64,000 bases of DNA from Saccharothrix saharensis (GTDB taxonomy: Bacteria; Actinomycetota; Actinomycetes; Mycobacteriales; Pseudonocardiaceae). Positions within the stretch are counted from its first letter, which is position 1. Each line of letters opens with the position of its first letter. Below the pieces are notes generated by a model. It searched no databases and was not told the DNA's origin. It saw nothing but the letters and a program-made list of their open reading frames with translations. The translations under genes were made by a program, and so were the position numbers. Shown here piece by piece: positions 34,720-44,028 of this stretch. The stretch lies in the NCBI RefSeq assembly GCF_006716745.1, contig NZ_VFPP01000001.1, positions 620,001-684,000 on the forward strand. The letters run 5' to 3'.

Positions 34720-37700
34720 CCATCGCTCCCGACACCGCACTCCCCACGCTGATCGAGACGCCGGCGGTGTTCCGCGCCGGCTCGGCCGCCCCTGAGCGCA
34801 CCCTGGTCGACGTGCTGGCCGACACCGCGCGCCGGCACCCCCACTCCCCCGCGCTGGACGACGGCACGACGTCGTTGACCTACCGCGAACTGCTGGACGA
34901 GGTCGGCACGCGGGCACGGGCGCTGGCCGCGGCCGGCATCGGTGTCGGTGACCGGGTCGGCGTCCGCGTCCCGTCCGGCACCGTCGACCTCTACCTCGCG
35001 GTGCTGTCCGTGCTCGCGGCGGGCGCGGCGTACGTGCCCGTCGACGCCGACGACCCGGATGAGCGCGCCGAGTTGGTGTTCGGCGAAGCCGACGTGTGCG
35101 CGGTCGTCACCGACGGGCTCCGGCTGCGCGGCACGCCCCTGGGGCTCGTCGGCGCTCCCGGGCCGGACGACGACGCGTGGATCATCTTCACGTCCGGTTC
35201 GACGGGCAAGCCGAAGGGCGTCGCGGTCTCGCACCGGTCGGCCGCCGCGTTCGTGGACGCCGAGGCGCGCCTGTTCCTCGCCGACGACCCGATCGGGCCG
35301 GACGACCGGGTGCTGGCGGGCCTGTCCGCGGCCTTCGACGCGTCCTGCGAGGAGATGTGGCTGGCGTGGCGCCACGGCGCGTGCCTGGTGCCCGCGCCGC
35401 GCGCCCTGGTCCGCACGGGGTTCGACCTGGGGCCGTGGCTGGTCGAGCGCGAGGTGACGGTGGTGTCCACGGTGCCGACGCTGGCCGCGCTGTGGCCCGT
35501 GGACGCGCTGGACGACGTCCGGCTGCTGATCTTCGGTGGTGAGGCGTGCCCGCCGGAGCTGGCCGAACGGCTCGCCGTCGACGGTCGCGAGGTGTGGAAC
35601 ACCTACGGGCCGACCGAGGCGACCGTGGTGGCGTGCGCCGCGCCGTTGACGGGTGCGGGTCCGGTGCGGATCGGGCTGCCGCTGGACGGGTGGGAGCTGG
35701 CCGTGGTGGACGCGGCCGGCGTGCCGGTGCCGATGGGTGGTTCCGGGGAGCTGGTGATCGGCGGTGTCGGCCTGGCCCGCTACCTGGACCCGGTCAAGGA
35801 CGCGGAGAAGTTCGCGCCGCTGCCGGCCCTGGGGTGGGACCGCGCTTACCGCAGCGGTGACCTGGTCCGCGCCGAGCCCGAGGGGTTGCTGTTCCTGGGC
35901 CGGGCGGACGAGCAGGTCAAGCTGGGTGGGCGGCGGATCGAGCTGGGCGAGGTCGACGCGGCGCTGCAGGCGCTGCCGGGGGTCGCCGGCGCCGCCGCCG
36001 CGGTGCGCACCACGCGGGCCGGCAACCAGGTGCTGGTCGGGTACGTCGTCGCGCCGGAGGGCTTCGAGCAGGCCGACGCGCTGTCGCGGTTGCGTTCCGC
36101 GCTGCCCGCGGCCCTGGTGCCGCTGCTGGCCACCGTGGACACGCTGCCGACCCGCACGTCCGGCAAGGTGGACCGGGCCGCGTTGCCGTGGCCGCTGCCC
36201 GAGCTGGACGCGGCGGCGCCGACCGACGACCTCACCGGGACCGAGCGGTGGCTGGCCGAGCAGTGGTCGCGGCTGCTGGGCACCCGGGTGGGCAGCCGTG
36301 ACGCGGACTTCTTCGCGCACGGCGGCGGCAGCCTCGCCGCGGCCCAACTGGTCACCGCGATCCGGACCCGCCACCCCGGAGGTTCGGTCAACGACGTCTA
36401 CCAGCACCCGACGCTGCGCGCGTTGGCCGCCCGCTTGGACGAGCTGAGCGGTCACCAGCGCGTCACGCGCGAGGTCGCGCCCACGCCGCGGCGCACCGGC
36501 CTGGTGCAGTCGCTGCTGCTCGTGCCGCTGATGAGCCTGGTCGGGCTGCGGTGGTCGGTGGCGCTGGCCGCGGTCGGCAACGTCGTCGGCTTCACCACGC
36601 CCGTGTCGTGGTGGTGGATCGCCGCGGGGTGGCTGGTGTTCGTCAGCCCGCCCGGCAAGGTGCTCATCGCGGCCGGTGGGGCGCGGCTGCTGCTGCGCGG
36701 TCTGCGTCCTGGCACGTACCCGCGCGGCGGCGGCGTGCACCTGCGGTTGTGGACCGCTGAACGGCTCGCGGAGTTCAGCGGTGCGACGAACCTGGCCGGG
36801 TCCTGGCTCACGCACTACGCGCGCGCGTTGGGCGCGAAGGTCGGCCCGGACGTGGACCTGCACTCCGCGCCGCCGGTGACCGGCCTGCTCAAGCTCGGCA
36901 AGGGCTGCGCGATCGAGCCCGAGGTGGACCTGTCCGGGTACTGGGTGGACGGCGACCGGCTGCACGTCGGCCGGATCCGGGTGGGCGGCGGCGCGGTCGT
37001 CGGCGCGCGCAGCACCCTGTTCCCGGGTGCGCGGGTCGGCAAGCGGGCGGTGGTCGCGCCCGGTTCGGGCGTGCTCGGTTCGGTGCCGACGGGCCAGCGG
37101 TGGGCGGGGGTGCCGGCGCAGCGCGACGGCAAGGCGGGCCGGCCGGGTCCGCGTCCGCCGCGGTCGTGGTGGTGGCGGCTCGTCTACGCGGTGACGACGT
37201 CGGCGTTGGGGCTGCTGCCGGTGGCGGCGGCCGTGCCGCCGGTGCTGCTGGTCGTGCGCGAGCCGGTGACGCTCGGGTCGGCGTTGCTCGCGGTGCCGCC
37301 GGCGACGGTGGTGTGGCTGGGTTCCTACGCGTTGTCGGTGCTGGTGGCGGTGCGGCTGCTCGGCATCGGGTTGCGCGCCGGGACGTACCCGGTGCACAGC
37401 CGGGTCGCGTGGCAGGCATGGACCACCGAACGGCTCATGAACACCGCGCGGGTCGCGTTGTTCCCGCTGTACGCGAGCCTGTTCACGCCGGTGTGGCTGC
37501 GGATGCTCGGGATGCGGGTCGGCCGCCGGGTCGAGGCGTCGACCGTGCTCGCGCTGCCGAAGATGACCACGATCGGCGACGGCGCGTTCCTGGCCGACGA
37601 CACCATGGTCGCCTCCTACGAGCTGGGCGGCGGCTGGCTGCGCATCGCCGCGGCCCGGATCGGCAAGCGCGCGTTCCTGGGCAACTCGGGCATGACCGCG

Positions 37701-38504
37701 CCCGGCCGTTCGGTGCCGAACCGGGGCTTGGTCGGCGTGCTGTCGGCGACGCCGAAGCGGGCCAAGGCGGGCAGCTCGTACCTGGGCATGCCGCCGATGA
37801 AGCTGCCGCGCGCGGCCGAGCAGGGTGACCAGAGCCGCACGTTCGACCCGCCGCGGCGGTTGGTCGTGGCCCGCGCGCTGGTCGAGCTGTGCCGGGTGGT
37901 GCCGGTGATGTGCCACGTGGCGCTGGTCGTCGGTGTGCTGTTCGCGCTGCGCGAGGTGGGCCCGTGGCTCGCCGGGCCGGTGCTGCTCGCCGCCGGTGTG
38001 CTGGCGTGCGCGGTGTCGGCGGCGGCGAAGTGGCTGCTGGTGGGCCGGTTCCGGGCGCGGGAGCACCCGTTGTGGAGCGGGTTCGTGTGGCGCAACGAGC
38101 TGGCGGACACGTTCGTCGAGGTGCTGGCCGTGCCGTGGCTGGTCGGCCGGGCCGGCGGGTCGCCGGTGATGGCGGCGTGGCTGCGGTCGCTGGGCGCGCG
38201 GATCGGCCGCGGCACGTGGGTCGAGTCGTACTGGTTCCCGGAGTCGGACCTGGTGCGGCTGGGCGACGGCGCGACGGTGAACCGGGGGTGCGTGGTGCAG
38301 ACCCACCTGTTCCATGATCGGATCCTGCGCATGGACCAGGTGGAGTTGGCCGCCGGCGCCACGCTCGGACCGCACGGCATCGTGCTGCCGGGCGCGACGG
38401 TCGGCGCGCACGCGGCGGTGGGCCCGGCGTCGTTGGTGATGCGCGGCGAGCACGTGCCCGACGGCACGCGCTGGCTGGGCAACCCGATCTCCGCCTGGCG
38501 ATGA
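34716..38504 (+). CDS. Pls/PosA-family single-module NRPS, membrane-bound homopoly(amino acid) synthetase type
   Basis: 1262 residues. Adenylation domain about 30-495: A3 FTSGSTGKPKG (158-168), FDASCEEMW with the anchoring Asp at 208 and a Glu at 212 in the substrate pocket, NTYGPTEATV (295-304), RSGDLVR and TSGKVDR with the A10 Lys 484. Thiolation domain about 505-575 with DFFAHGGGSLAA (Ser 539). The rest (about 590-1262) has three blocks of paired transmembrane helices alternating with left-handed beta-helix segments (for example GKGCAIEPEVDLSG, IGDGAFLADDTMVA, LGDGATVNRGCVVQ). No condensation or thioesterase domain is present. This is the layout of epsilon-poly-L-lysine synthetase, whose membrane part joins monomers through the side-chain amine. 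The monomer is unknown; Glu 212 suits a basic amino acid (inference). It overlaps the M1 peptidase gene by 4 bp. Confidence 0.92.
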   Translation: MTIAPDTALPTLIETPAVFRAGSAAPERTLVDVLADTARRHPHSPALDDGTTSLTYRELLDEVGTRARALAAAGIGVGDRVGVRVPSGTVDLYLAVLSVLAAGAAYVPVDADDPDERAELVFGEADVCAVVTDGLRLRGTPLGLVGAPGPDDDAWIIFTSGSTGKPKGVAVSHRSAAAFVDAEARLFLADDPIGPDDRVLAGLSAAFDASCEEMWLAWRHGACLVPAPRALVRTGFDLGPWLVEREVTVVSTVPTLAALWPVDALDDVRLLIFGGEACPPELAERLAVDGREVWNTYGPTEATVVACAAPLTGAGPVRIGLPLDGWELAVVDAAGVPVPMGGSGELVIGGVGLARYLDPVKDAEKFAPLPALGWDRAYRSGDLVRAEPEGLLFLGRADEQVKLGGRRIELGEVDAALQALPGVAGAAAAVRTTRAGNQVLVGYVVAPEGFEQADALSRLRSALPAALVPLLATVDTLPTRTSGKVDRAALPWPLPELDAAAPTDDLTGTERWLAEQWSRLLGTRVGSRDADFFAHGGGSLAAAQLVTAIRTRHPGGSVNDVYQHPTLRALAARLDELSGHQRVTREVAPTPRRTGLVQSLLLVPLMSLVGLRWSVALAAVGNVVGFTTPVSWWWIAAGWLVFVSPPGKVLIAAGGARLLLRGLRPGTYPRGGGVHLRLWTAERLAEFSGATNLAGSWLTHYARALGAKVGPDVDLHSAPPVTGLLKLGKGCAIEPEVDLSGYWVDGDRLHVGRIRVGGGAVVGARSTLFPGARVGKRAVVAPGSGVLGSVPTGQRWAGVPAQRDGKAGRPGPRPPRSWWWRLVYAVTTSALGLLPVAAAVPPVLLVVREPVTLGSALLAVPPATVVWLGSYALSVLVAVRLLGIGLRAGTYPVHSRVAWQAWTTERLMNTARVALFPLYASLFTPVWLRMLGMRVGRRVEASTVLALPKMTTIGDGAFLADDTMVASYELGGGWLRIAAARIGKRAFLGNSGMTAPGRSVPNRGLVGVLSATPKRAKAGSSYLGMPPMKLPRAAEQGDQSRTFDPPRRLVVARALVELCRVVPVMCHVALVVGVLFALREVGPWLAGPVLLAAGVLACAVSAAAKWLLVGRFRAREHPLWSGFVWRNELADTFVEVLAVPWLVGRAGGSPVMAAWLRSLGARIGRGTWVESYWFPESDLVRLGDGATVNRGCVVQTHLFHDRILRMDQVELAAGATLGPHGIVLPGATVGAHAAVGPASLVMRGEHVPDGTRWLGNPISAWR

Positions 38505-39772
38505 CCGGCCCGTACCTGCCCGACCACGGTGACGGCGGCTACCGGGTCTCGCACTACGACCTGGAGCTGGACTACAAGCCGCACACCGGGCGGCTGGCCG
38601 GGCGGGCGACGCTGTCCGCCGTGGCCGACGGCCCGTGCGCGCGGGTCGTGCTGGACTTCGGCACGCTGACGGTCAACCGGGTGCTGGTGGACGGCCGGCC
38701 CGCCCGGCACGTGCACGGCGGCGGGAAGCTGCGGGTCCGCCCGGCGCGGCCGGTGGACGGCGCGTTCACCGTCGAGGTGCGGTACTCGGGGGTGGCGCGC
38801 CCGGTCCGCTCCCGGCACTGGGGCGAGCTGGGCTGGGACCAGCTGACCGACGGCGCGCTGGTGGCGAGCCAGCCGATCGGCGCGCCGTCCTGGTTCCCGT
38901 GCAACGACCTGGTGCGCGACAAGGCCACCTACCGCGTCTCGGTGACCGCGCCGTCGCCCTACACCGTGCTGGCCAACGGCGTGCCGGTCGACCTGCGCGC
39001 CGGTGGCAGCAGCACGACGTGGGTGTACGAGCAGGCCGAGCCGATGGCCACGTACCTGGCGTCGGTGCAGATCGGCCGCTACGAACGGCTGGCGCTGGCC
39101 GAGGGGCAGGACGTGGCCGCGCCCGCGCGGTTGCTGCGCGCGGCGCGGCACGACTTCGCCCGCCAGCCGCGGATGATGGCCGTGTTCGAGGAGCTGTTCG
39201 GCCCCTACCCGTTCCGGAACTACCAGGTGGTGGTGACCGACGACGAGCTGGAGGTGCCGGTCGAGGCGCAGGGCATGTCGGTGTTCGGCGCGAACCACGT
39301 CGACGGGCGGCGCGGGCACGAGCGGCTGGTCGCGCACGAGTTGGCGCACCAGTGGTTCGGCAACAGCGTCGGCCTGGCCGACTGGCGCGACATCTGGCTG
39401 AACGAGGGCTTCGCCTGCTACGCGGAGTGGCTGTGGTCGGAGCGGTCCGGCGGCCCGTCCGCCGCCGCGCACGCCGAACGCGCCCACGCGCGGCTGGCCC
39501 GCCTCCCGCAGGACCTCCGCGTCGGCGACACCGGCGTGGCCGACCTGTTCGACGACCGCGTGTACCAGCGCGGCGCGCTGACCCTGCACGGCCTGCGCGG
39601 GGAGCTGGGTGACGCGGCGTTCTTCGGTGTCCTCCGCGAGTGGACCGACGGCCACCGGCACGGCACCGCGACCACGAGCGACTTCGTGGGATTGGCCCAG
39701 CGGCACGCCCGCGAGCCGCTGACCGCGTTCTTCCGCGCCTGGCTGGCCGAACCGCGCCTACCTGCGCGGTGA
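38501..39772 (+). CDS. M1-family zinc metallopeptidase
   Basis: 423 residues, with the N-terminal beta domain (YDLELDYKPHTGRLAGRATL) and the catalytic domain. Zinc ligands are in VAHELAHQWFG (HExxH at 279-283) and NEGFACYAEW (Glu 302). The exopeptidase motif GAMEN is replaced by VEAQGM (256-261). The C-terminal HEAT-like domain of long aminopeptidases is absent and there is no signal peptide. The ATG overlaps the synthetase stop (ATGA). Streptomycetes that make epsilon-poly-lysine carry peptidases that degrade it, so a role in trimming or self-protection against the polymer is plausible but inferred from context only. Confidence 0.88.
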   Translation: MTGPYLPDHGDGGYRVSHYDLELDYKPHTGRLAGRATLSAVADGPCARVVLDFGTLTVNRVLVDGRPARHVHGGGKLRVRPARPVDGAFTVEVRYSGVARPVRSRHWGELGWDQLTDGALVASQPIGAPSWFPCNDLVRDKATYRVSVTAPSPYTVLANGVPVDLRAGGSSTTWVYEQAEPMATYLASVQIGRYERLALAEGQDVAAPARLLRAARHDFARQPRMMAVFEELFGPYPFRNYQVVVTDDELEVPVEAQGMSVFGANHVDGRRGHERLVAHELAHQWFGNSVGLADWRDIWLNEGFACYAEWLWSERSGGPSAAAHAERAHARLARLPQDLRVGDTGVADLFDDRVYQRGALTLHGLRGELGDAAFFGVLREWTDGHRHGTATTSDFVGLAQRHAREPLTAFFRAWLAEPRLPAR

Positions 39773-39795
39773 TTCGATCACGGCAGAACGGGTAG

Positions 39796-40725
39796 ATGTC
39801 CGGTATGCCCGGTCAAGTAGCGGTGTTCGCGCCCTCCCCCGAGTTGACGGTGACGGTCGAAGAGCTGGACGGCACGCCCGACATCCACATCCACGCCGGA
39901 GGGCAGGGTGTGTGGATCTCGCGCATGATCGAGTCCCTGGGCGCGCAGGTCGTGCTGTGCTCGGCGTTGGGCGGTGAGACCGGGCAGGTGCTGCGGCACC
40001 TGATCGGCGTCGAGCTCAGGGCGCGCGACGTCGCCGCCCGCAACGGCGGGTACGTGCACGACCGGCGCGACGGCGCACGGGACCAGATCGTGCGGATGCC
40101 CGCCGACGCGCTGTCCCGCCACGAGCTCGACGACCTGTACGAGATGACCCTGGTCGAGGCCCTCAACGCGGGCGTCGCCGTGCTCAGCGGACCCGCCGGG
40201 CAGGACACGCCCGTACCCGACTCCGTCTACGAACGGCTCACCAAGGACCTGCGCGGCAACGGCTGCCAGGTCGTCGTGGACCTCTCCGGCGACCGGCTCG
40301 CCGCCGCGCTCGCGGGCGGGCCCACCGTGGTGAAGGTCAGCCACGAGGAGCTGGTGTCCGACGGGTTGGCCGCGTCCGACTCGCTGCCCGACCTGGTCGA
40401 GGGCTGCCGCAAGATCGCCGAGTGCGGCGCGAGCGCGGTCGTGGTGTCCCGGGCCGCCGAGGACACGCTGGCCTGGCTCGACGGCGACCTGCACCTGGTG
40501 GAGGCTCCCGACCTGAGCCCGGTCGACACGCGCGGCGGCGGCGACTCCATGACCGCCGGGTTGGCCGCCGGGCTCGCCCTGGGCCGATCCTTGACGGAGT
40601 CGCTGAAGCTGGGCGCGGCGGCCGGCGCGGTCAACGTGACCCGGCACGGGCTCGGCACCGGCAGCGGTGACGTGGTTCGCGAACTGGTCGACCGGGTAGG
40701 ACTGCGTCCGTGGGAGGACGCATGA
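39796..40725 (+). CDS. PfkB-family carbohydrate kinase
   Basis: 309 residues. Ribokinase-fold landmarks: GGQGVWISRMIESLGAQVVL near residue 37 (first PfkB-type glycine motif), SGPAGQDTPVPDSVYERL, and DTRGGGDSMTAGLAAGLALG near 246 (second signature with the anion hole and catalytic Asp). The 1-phosphofructokinase/tagatose-6-phosphate kinase branch fits best, but the substrate cannot be read from the sequence. It overlaps surE by 4 bp (ATGA), and the two form a unit. It starts 23 bp after the M1 peptidase stop, so it may be cotranscribed with the synthetase operon. Confidence 0.85.
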   Translation: MSGMPGQVAVFAPSPELTVTVEELDGTPDIHIHAGGQGVWISRMIESLGAQVVLCSALGGETGQVLRHLIGVELRARDVAARNGGYVHDRRDGARDQIVRMPADALSRHELDDLYEMTLVEALNAGVAVLSGPAGQDTPVPDSVYERLTKDLRGNGCQVVVDLSGDRLAAALAGGPTVVKVSHEELVSDGLAASDSLPDLVEGCRKIAECGASAVVVSRAAEDTLAWLDGDLHLVEAPDLSPVDTRGGGDSMTAGLAAGLALGRSLTESLKLGAAAGAVNVTRHGLGTGSGDVVRELVDRVGLRPWEDA

Positions 40726-41462
40726 GGGTGCTCATCACCAACGACGACGGCATCGACTCGCCGGGGCTGGCCGCCCTGGCCCGCGGCGCGGTCGCGCACG
40801 GCTGGACGACCGTCGTCGCCGCGCCCGCGCGGGAGTCCAGCGGCACGAGCGCCGGTCTGACCGCCGCCGAGGACGACCGGCGCGTCCAGGTCGAGCGGCG
40901 CGAGCTGCCCGGGCTGGACGGCGTGCCCGCCTACGCGGTCGCCGCGCACCCGGCCTTCATCGCGCTGGTCGCGTCGCAGGGCGCGTTCGGCGACCCGCCG
41001 GACCTCGTGCTGTCCGGCGTGAACCGCGGCGCGAACGTCGGCCGCGCCGTCCTGCACTCCGGCACGGTCGGCGCGGCGCTGACCGCCGCCGTCAACGGCG
41101 CCCGCGCCCTGGCGGTCTCCCTCGACGTCGGGCTGGACGTCGACGTGCCGCACCACTGGGACACCGCGGTGGCGGTCGCCGCGACGCTGTTCGACCGGGT
41201 CGCCGCCCTGCCCGCCGGGGCGGTGGTGAACCTCAACGTGCCCAACCGGGCCGAGGTGGGCGAACCGGAACGGGCCGGGCTCGCCGAGTTCGGCGCCGTG
41301 CGCACCAGGATCAAGGACAGCGACGACGGCACGATCGCCCTCGCCGCCGTGCTGGTCGAGGACGACCTGTCCCCCGGCACCGACGCGGCGCTGCTGGCCG
41401 CCGGACGCCCGACCGTCACACCGCTGAGGTCGGTCGCCGAAGACCACGACATCGAGTTCTAG
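40722..41462 (+). CDS. surE: SurE-like 5'/3'-nucleotidase
   Basis: 246 residues from the ATG at 40722, with GGGAGG at 40712-40717. The family hallmark at the N-terminus, MRVLITNDDGIDSPGL, holds the metal-binding Asp-Asp pair. APARESSGTSAG and LSGVNRGANVG (Ser and Asn metal/phosphate ligands), SGTVGAALTA follow. SurE enzymes are divalent-metal phosphatases acting on nucleoside monophosphates and polyphosphate. Length is normal. Cotranslation with the kinase gene is indicated by the ATGA overlap. The stop codon lies inside a CTAG shared with the convergent 45-aa ORF. Confidence 0.93.
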   Translation: MRVLITNDDGIDSPGLAALARGAVAHGWTTVVAAPARESSGTSAGLTAAEDDRRVQVERRELPGLDGVPAYAVAAHPAFIALVASQGAFGDPPDLVLSGVNRGANVGRAVLHSGTVGAALTAAVNGARALAVSLDVGLDVDVPHHWDTAVAVAATLFDRVAALPAGAVVNLNVPNRAEVGEPERAGLAEFGAVRTRIKDSDDGTIALAAVLVEDDLSPGTDAALLAAGRPTVTPLRSVAEDHDIEF

Positions 41463-41596
41463 TCGTCCTCCGCGCGCTCCGCCGCCGGCTCGGCCTGCTC
41501 GCCGTCGGACCGGCCCAGCGCGTCCTCCGCGCCGTTGACCAGGTCGGGACCGCCCCACTGACGTCCCTCTGCCTGGCCCAGTCTGTGCTTGCCCAT
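41459..41596 (-). CDS. 45-aa hydrophilic protein, unknown
   Basis: From the ATG at 41596, preceded by GAGGGAGGTCACACC, the product is MGKHRLGQAEGRQWGGPDLV, then acidic to the end (AEPAAERAEDD). It has no cysteine or hydrophobic stretch and is probably disordered. Its TAG overlaps the surE stop on the other strand in the same CTAG tetranucleotide. The strong ribosome-binding site supports it being real; similar tiny acidic ORFs occur in related actinomycetes, function unknown. Confidence 0.65.
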   Translation of the reverse strand: MGKHRLGQAEGRQWGGPDLVNGAEDALGRSDGEQAEPAAERAEDD

Positions 41597-41716
41597 GGTG
41601 TGACCTCCCTCGATCCCCGGACTGGTACCCACAGACCGGGCGTTCCACACCCCGAACGGCCGATGGCCTACCCCCGGGTGAGGTAGGCCACGGCACGCAG
41701 GGTGATCAGCGGGTGG

Positions 41717-43927
41717 TCAGCCGGCGTAGTGCACGTCCGGCCACGGCGGGGTGGCCATGCCGTTCCCGATGGGGAAGCTCGGGTGCGGCGGCTGGTTGTA
41801 GGCGGTGTTCTGCCACGCGATGGCGACGCGGTACATCGTGTCGTGCATCAGCGTGGGGATGCGCCGGTCGGTCGGGTGCGGCGTCGAGTAGATCCGCAGC
41901 GCCGAGTTGTCCGAGGTCCGCCACACGACCTCCTCGCGCCAGTCGCCGACAAGGTCGGCGCTCAGCGCGGGGGTGGCCTTCGTGCCGTTGTTCGACGCCA
42001 CGCCGGAACCGGTGAGCAGGCGCGTGTCGCCGCCGGTGCCGTACTTGTCGATGCGGGTCTGGTCGAGCAGCTCGCGGGTCGGGTCGCCGTCCCACCAGAT
42101 GAGGAAGTTCGCCGACGACGGCTTGCGGCCGACGTTCGCGCCGCTCGGACTCCGCAGGCCGCCGTCCGCCGAGGACCACGACTCCGCGCCCGGACTGCCC
42201 GCGTAGATGTCGCCCGACACGCCGCGGCCGTTGTCGCTGCCCGACGCCGTGGTCCACAACCGCGCGCCGGTGCGCGCGTCGGCGAACCACGAACCCGGCT
42301 TCGAGGAGTCTTCCGACACCTTGAAGTACTCCAGGCCCGGCCGCGACGGATCGAGGTCGCCCAGGTGGGCCGCGTCACCGTGCCCGAGACCCGTGGTCCA
42401 CAGGCCCCGCCCGTTGTCGTCGATCGTGGCGGCGCCGTAGACGATCTCGTCCCGGCCGTCGGCGTCCACGTCGCCGATGGTCAGCGAGTGGTTGCCCTGC
42501 CCCGCGTACCCGGAGTTGCCCGAGGTGTTGGAGTCGAAGGTCCACCGCTTGGTCAGGGTGCCGTCGCGGAAGTCCCAGGCGGCGACGACCGCACGCGTGT
42601 AGTAGCCCCGCGCCATGATCAGTGACGGGCGTGCGCCGTCGAGGTAGGCGGTGCCGGCCAGGAACCGGTCCACCCGGTTGCCGTACGTGTCACCCCACGA
42701 GCCCACGTTGCCGCGCGGCGGGTCGTAGTTCACCGTCGACATCGCCGCGCCGGTCCGACCGTCGAACATGGTCAGGAACTCCGGCCCGGTCAGGATGTAG
42801 CCCGAGGAGTTGCGGTAGTCGGCCGAGGCGTTGCCGATCACCGCGCCCCGCCCGTCCCGCGTGCCGTCCGCGGTCTTCATCGCGACCTCGGCCCTGCCGT
42901 CACCGTCGTAGTCGTAGACCTGGAACTGCGTGTAGTGCGCACCCGCCCGGATGTTGCGACCCAGGTCGATCCGCCACAACCGGGAACCGTCCAGGCGGTA
43001 GGCGTCGACGAAGACGTTCCCCGTCACACCCGCCTGACTGTTGTCCTTGGCGTTGTCCGGATCCCACTTCAGCACGAACTCGTAGTCACCGTCGCCGTCC
43101 AGGTCGCCCACGCTCGCGTCGTTCGCGCCGTACCCGGCACCCGGCGACTGGATCGGCACGTCCCGGTAACCCGAGCCGAACGCCAGCGACGCCGACGAGG
43201 CAGGCTGCTCCACGCCGTCGACCACCGCACGCACGGTGTAGGAGGCGTCCGCCGCCCCGCCGCTGTCGAGGTAGTTCGTCGACCCGGTGATCGGGGTGGC
43301 GTTGAGCTTGGTGCCACCCCGGTAGACGGTGAAGCCCGTCGACGGCGAGTCGCCCGCCAGCAGCCGCCAGCTCACCAGGTTGCCCGAACCCGACCGCACG
43401 CTCACCACGCCCCGGTCCAACCGCTCGACCTGCTTGCGGCCCGTCGGGTCACCCTGGCCAGGGCCCGGGTCAGTCGTGGTCGTGGTCGTGGTGGTGGTCG
43501 TCGGGTTGAGGGCCCCGGTGCACGTGGTGCCGTTGAGCGTGAACGTGGACGGCACACCCACCACGTCACCGGTCATCGTGCCGTTGAACCCGAACGACGC
43601 CGTGCCCCCGGTGGGGATCTGCCGGTTGTAGTCCACGTTGGACGCCGTCACGCTCGCCCCCGAAGCGGAGAACACCGCGTTCCAGCCCTGGCCGTACCGC
43701 TCGGAACCGGGGAACGCCCAGGCCAGCCGCCACCCGTCCACCGGGTCGCCGAGGTTGGTGATGGTCACGTTGGCGGTGAACCCGCCCTGCCACTTCGTCT
43801 GCACCGCGTAGTCGACCTTGCAGCCGGGGGCGGCCGACGCCACGCCCGCCATGACGAGTCCACCGGTCAGCGCGCCGATCGCGGTGACCGCGCCGATCGC
43901 CCGCACCCTGAACGAACTGGTGAGCAC
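41717..43927 (-). CDS. Secreted rhamnogalacturonan lyase (PL11) with N-terminal CBM2
   Basis: 736 residues. Signal peptide about 1-32 (GALTGGLVMAGVASA). CBM2-type module about 33-138 (KVDYAVQTKWQGGFTANVTI, GWNAVFSASGASVTASN) bounded by Cys 36 and Cys 137. Ten-Thr linker, then the PL11 eight-bladed propeller from ERLDRGVVSVRSGSGNLVSW to the end, with repeated Asp-rich calcium loops (GDLDGDGDYEFVLKWD, YDYDGDGRAEVAMKTADGT, GDVDADGRDEIVYGA). PL11 enzymes cleave the rhamnose-galacturonate bond of pectic rhamnogalacturonan I outside the cell by beta-elimination; the CBM2 tethers the enzyme to cellulose. GTG start with GGAG upstream. The promoter region carries both a CebR-like palindrome and a LacI-type TGAAACGGTTCG. 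Confidence 0.93.
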   Translation of the reverse strand: MLTSSFRVRAIGAVTAIGALTGGLVMAGVASAAPGCKVDYAVQTKWQGGFTANVTITNLGDPVDGWRLAWAFPGSERYGQGWNAVFSASGASVTASNVDYNRQIPTGGTASFGFNGTMTGDVVGVPSTFTLNGTTCTGALNPTTTTTTTTTTDPGPGQGDPTGRKQVERLDRGVVSVRSGSGNLVSWRLLAGDSPSTGFTVYRGGTKLNATPITGSTNYLDSGGAADASYTVRAVVDGVEQPASSASLAFGSGYRDVPIQSPGAGYGANDASVGDLDGDGDYEFVLKWDPDNAKDNSQAGVTGNVFVDAYRLDGSRLWRIDLGRNIRAGAHYTQFQVYDYDGDGRAEVAMKTADGTRDGRGAVIGNASADYRNSSGYILTGPEFLTMFDGRTGAAMSTVNYDPPRGNVGSWGDTYGNRVDRFLAGTAYLDGARPSLIMARGYYTRAVVAAWDFRDGTLTKRWTFDSNTSGNSGYAGQGNHSLTIGDVDADGRDEIVYGAATIDDNGRGLWTTGLGHGDAAHLGDLDPSRPGLEYFKVSEDSSKPGSWFADARTGARLWTTASGSDNGRGVSGDIYAGSPGAESWSSADGGLRSPSGANVGRKPSSANFLIWWDGDPTRELLDQTRIDKYGTGGDTRLLTGSGVASNNGTKATPALSADLVGDWREEVVWRTSDNSALRIYSTPHPTDRRIPTLMHDTMYRVAIAWQNTAYNQPPHPSFPIGNGMATPPWPDVHYAG

Positions 43928-43949
43928 CGTTGCTCCTCCGTCTCATTCC

Positions 43950-43961
43950 GGGAGCGCTCCC
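43950..43961. promoter_or_regulatory. CebR-like palindrome upstream of the CBM2-PL11 gene
   Basis: GGGAGCGCTCCC, 22 bp upstream of the start codon, extended on one side by A. It matches the TGGGAGCGCTCCCA operator of the cellobiose repressor CebR in 13 of 14 positions. Confidence 0.65.
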
Positions 43962-44028
43962 AGAACCGGACCGGGAACGCCCTCGCTGCCGACATGACAG
44001 CACCGAGCCGGAACCGGTGTCAACAGCG

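Noticed and set aside
34443..38453. Very long open frame antisense to the Pls-type synthetase
   Set aside because: It arises from the strong GC bias at third positions of the real gene; its product is His/Arg/Gln/Pro-rich with no motif.
39796..40725. PfkB kinase as the missing rhamnulokinase
   Set aside because: Rhamnulokinases belong to the FGGY fold; this gene lies outside the LacI-type regulon and is coupled to surE.
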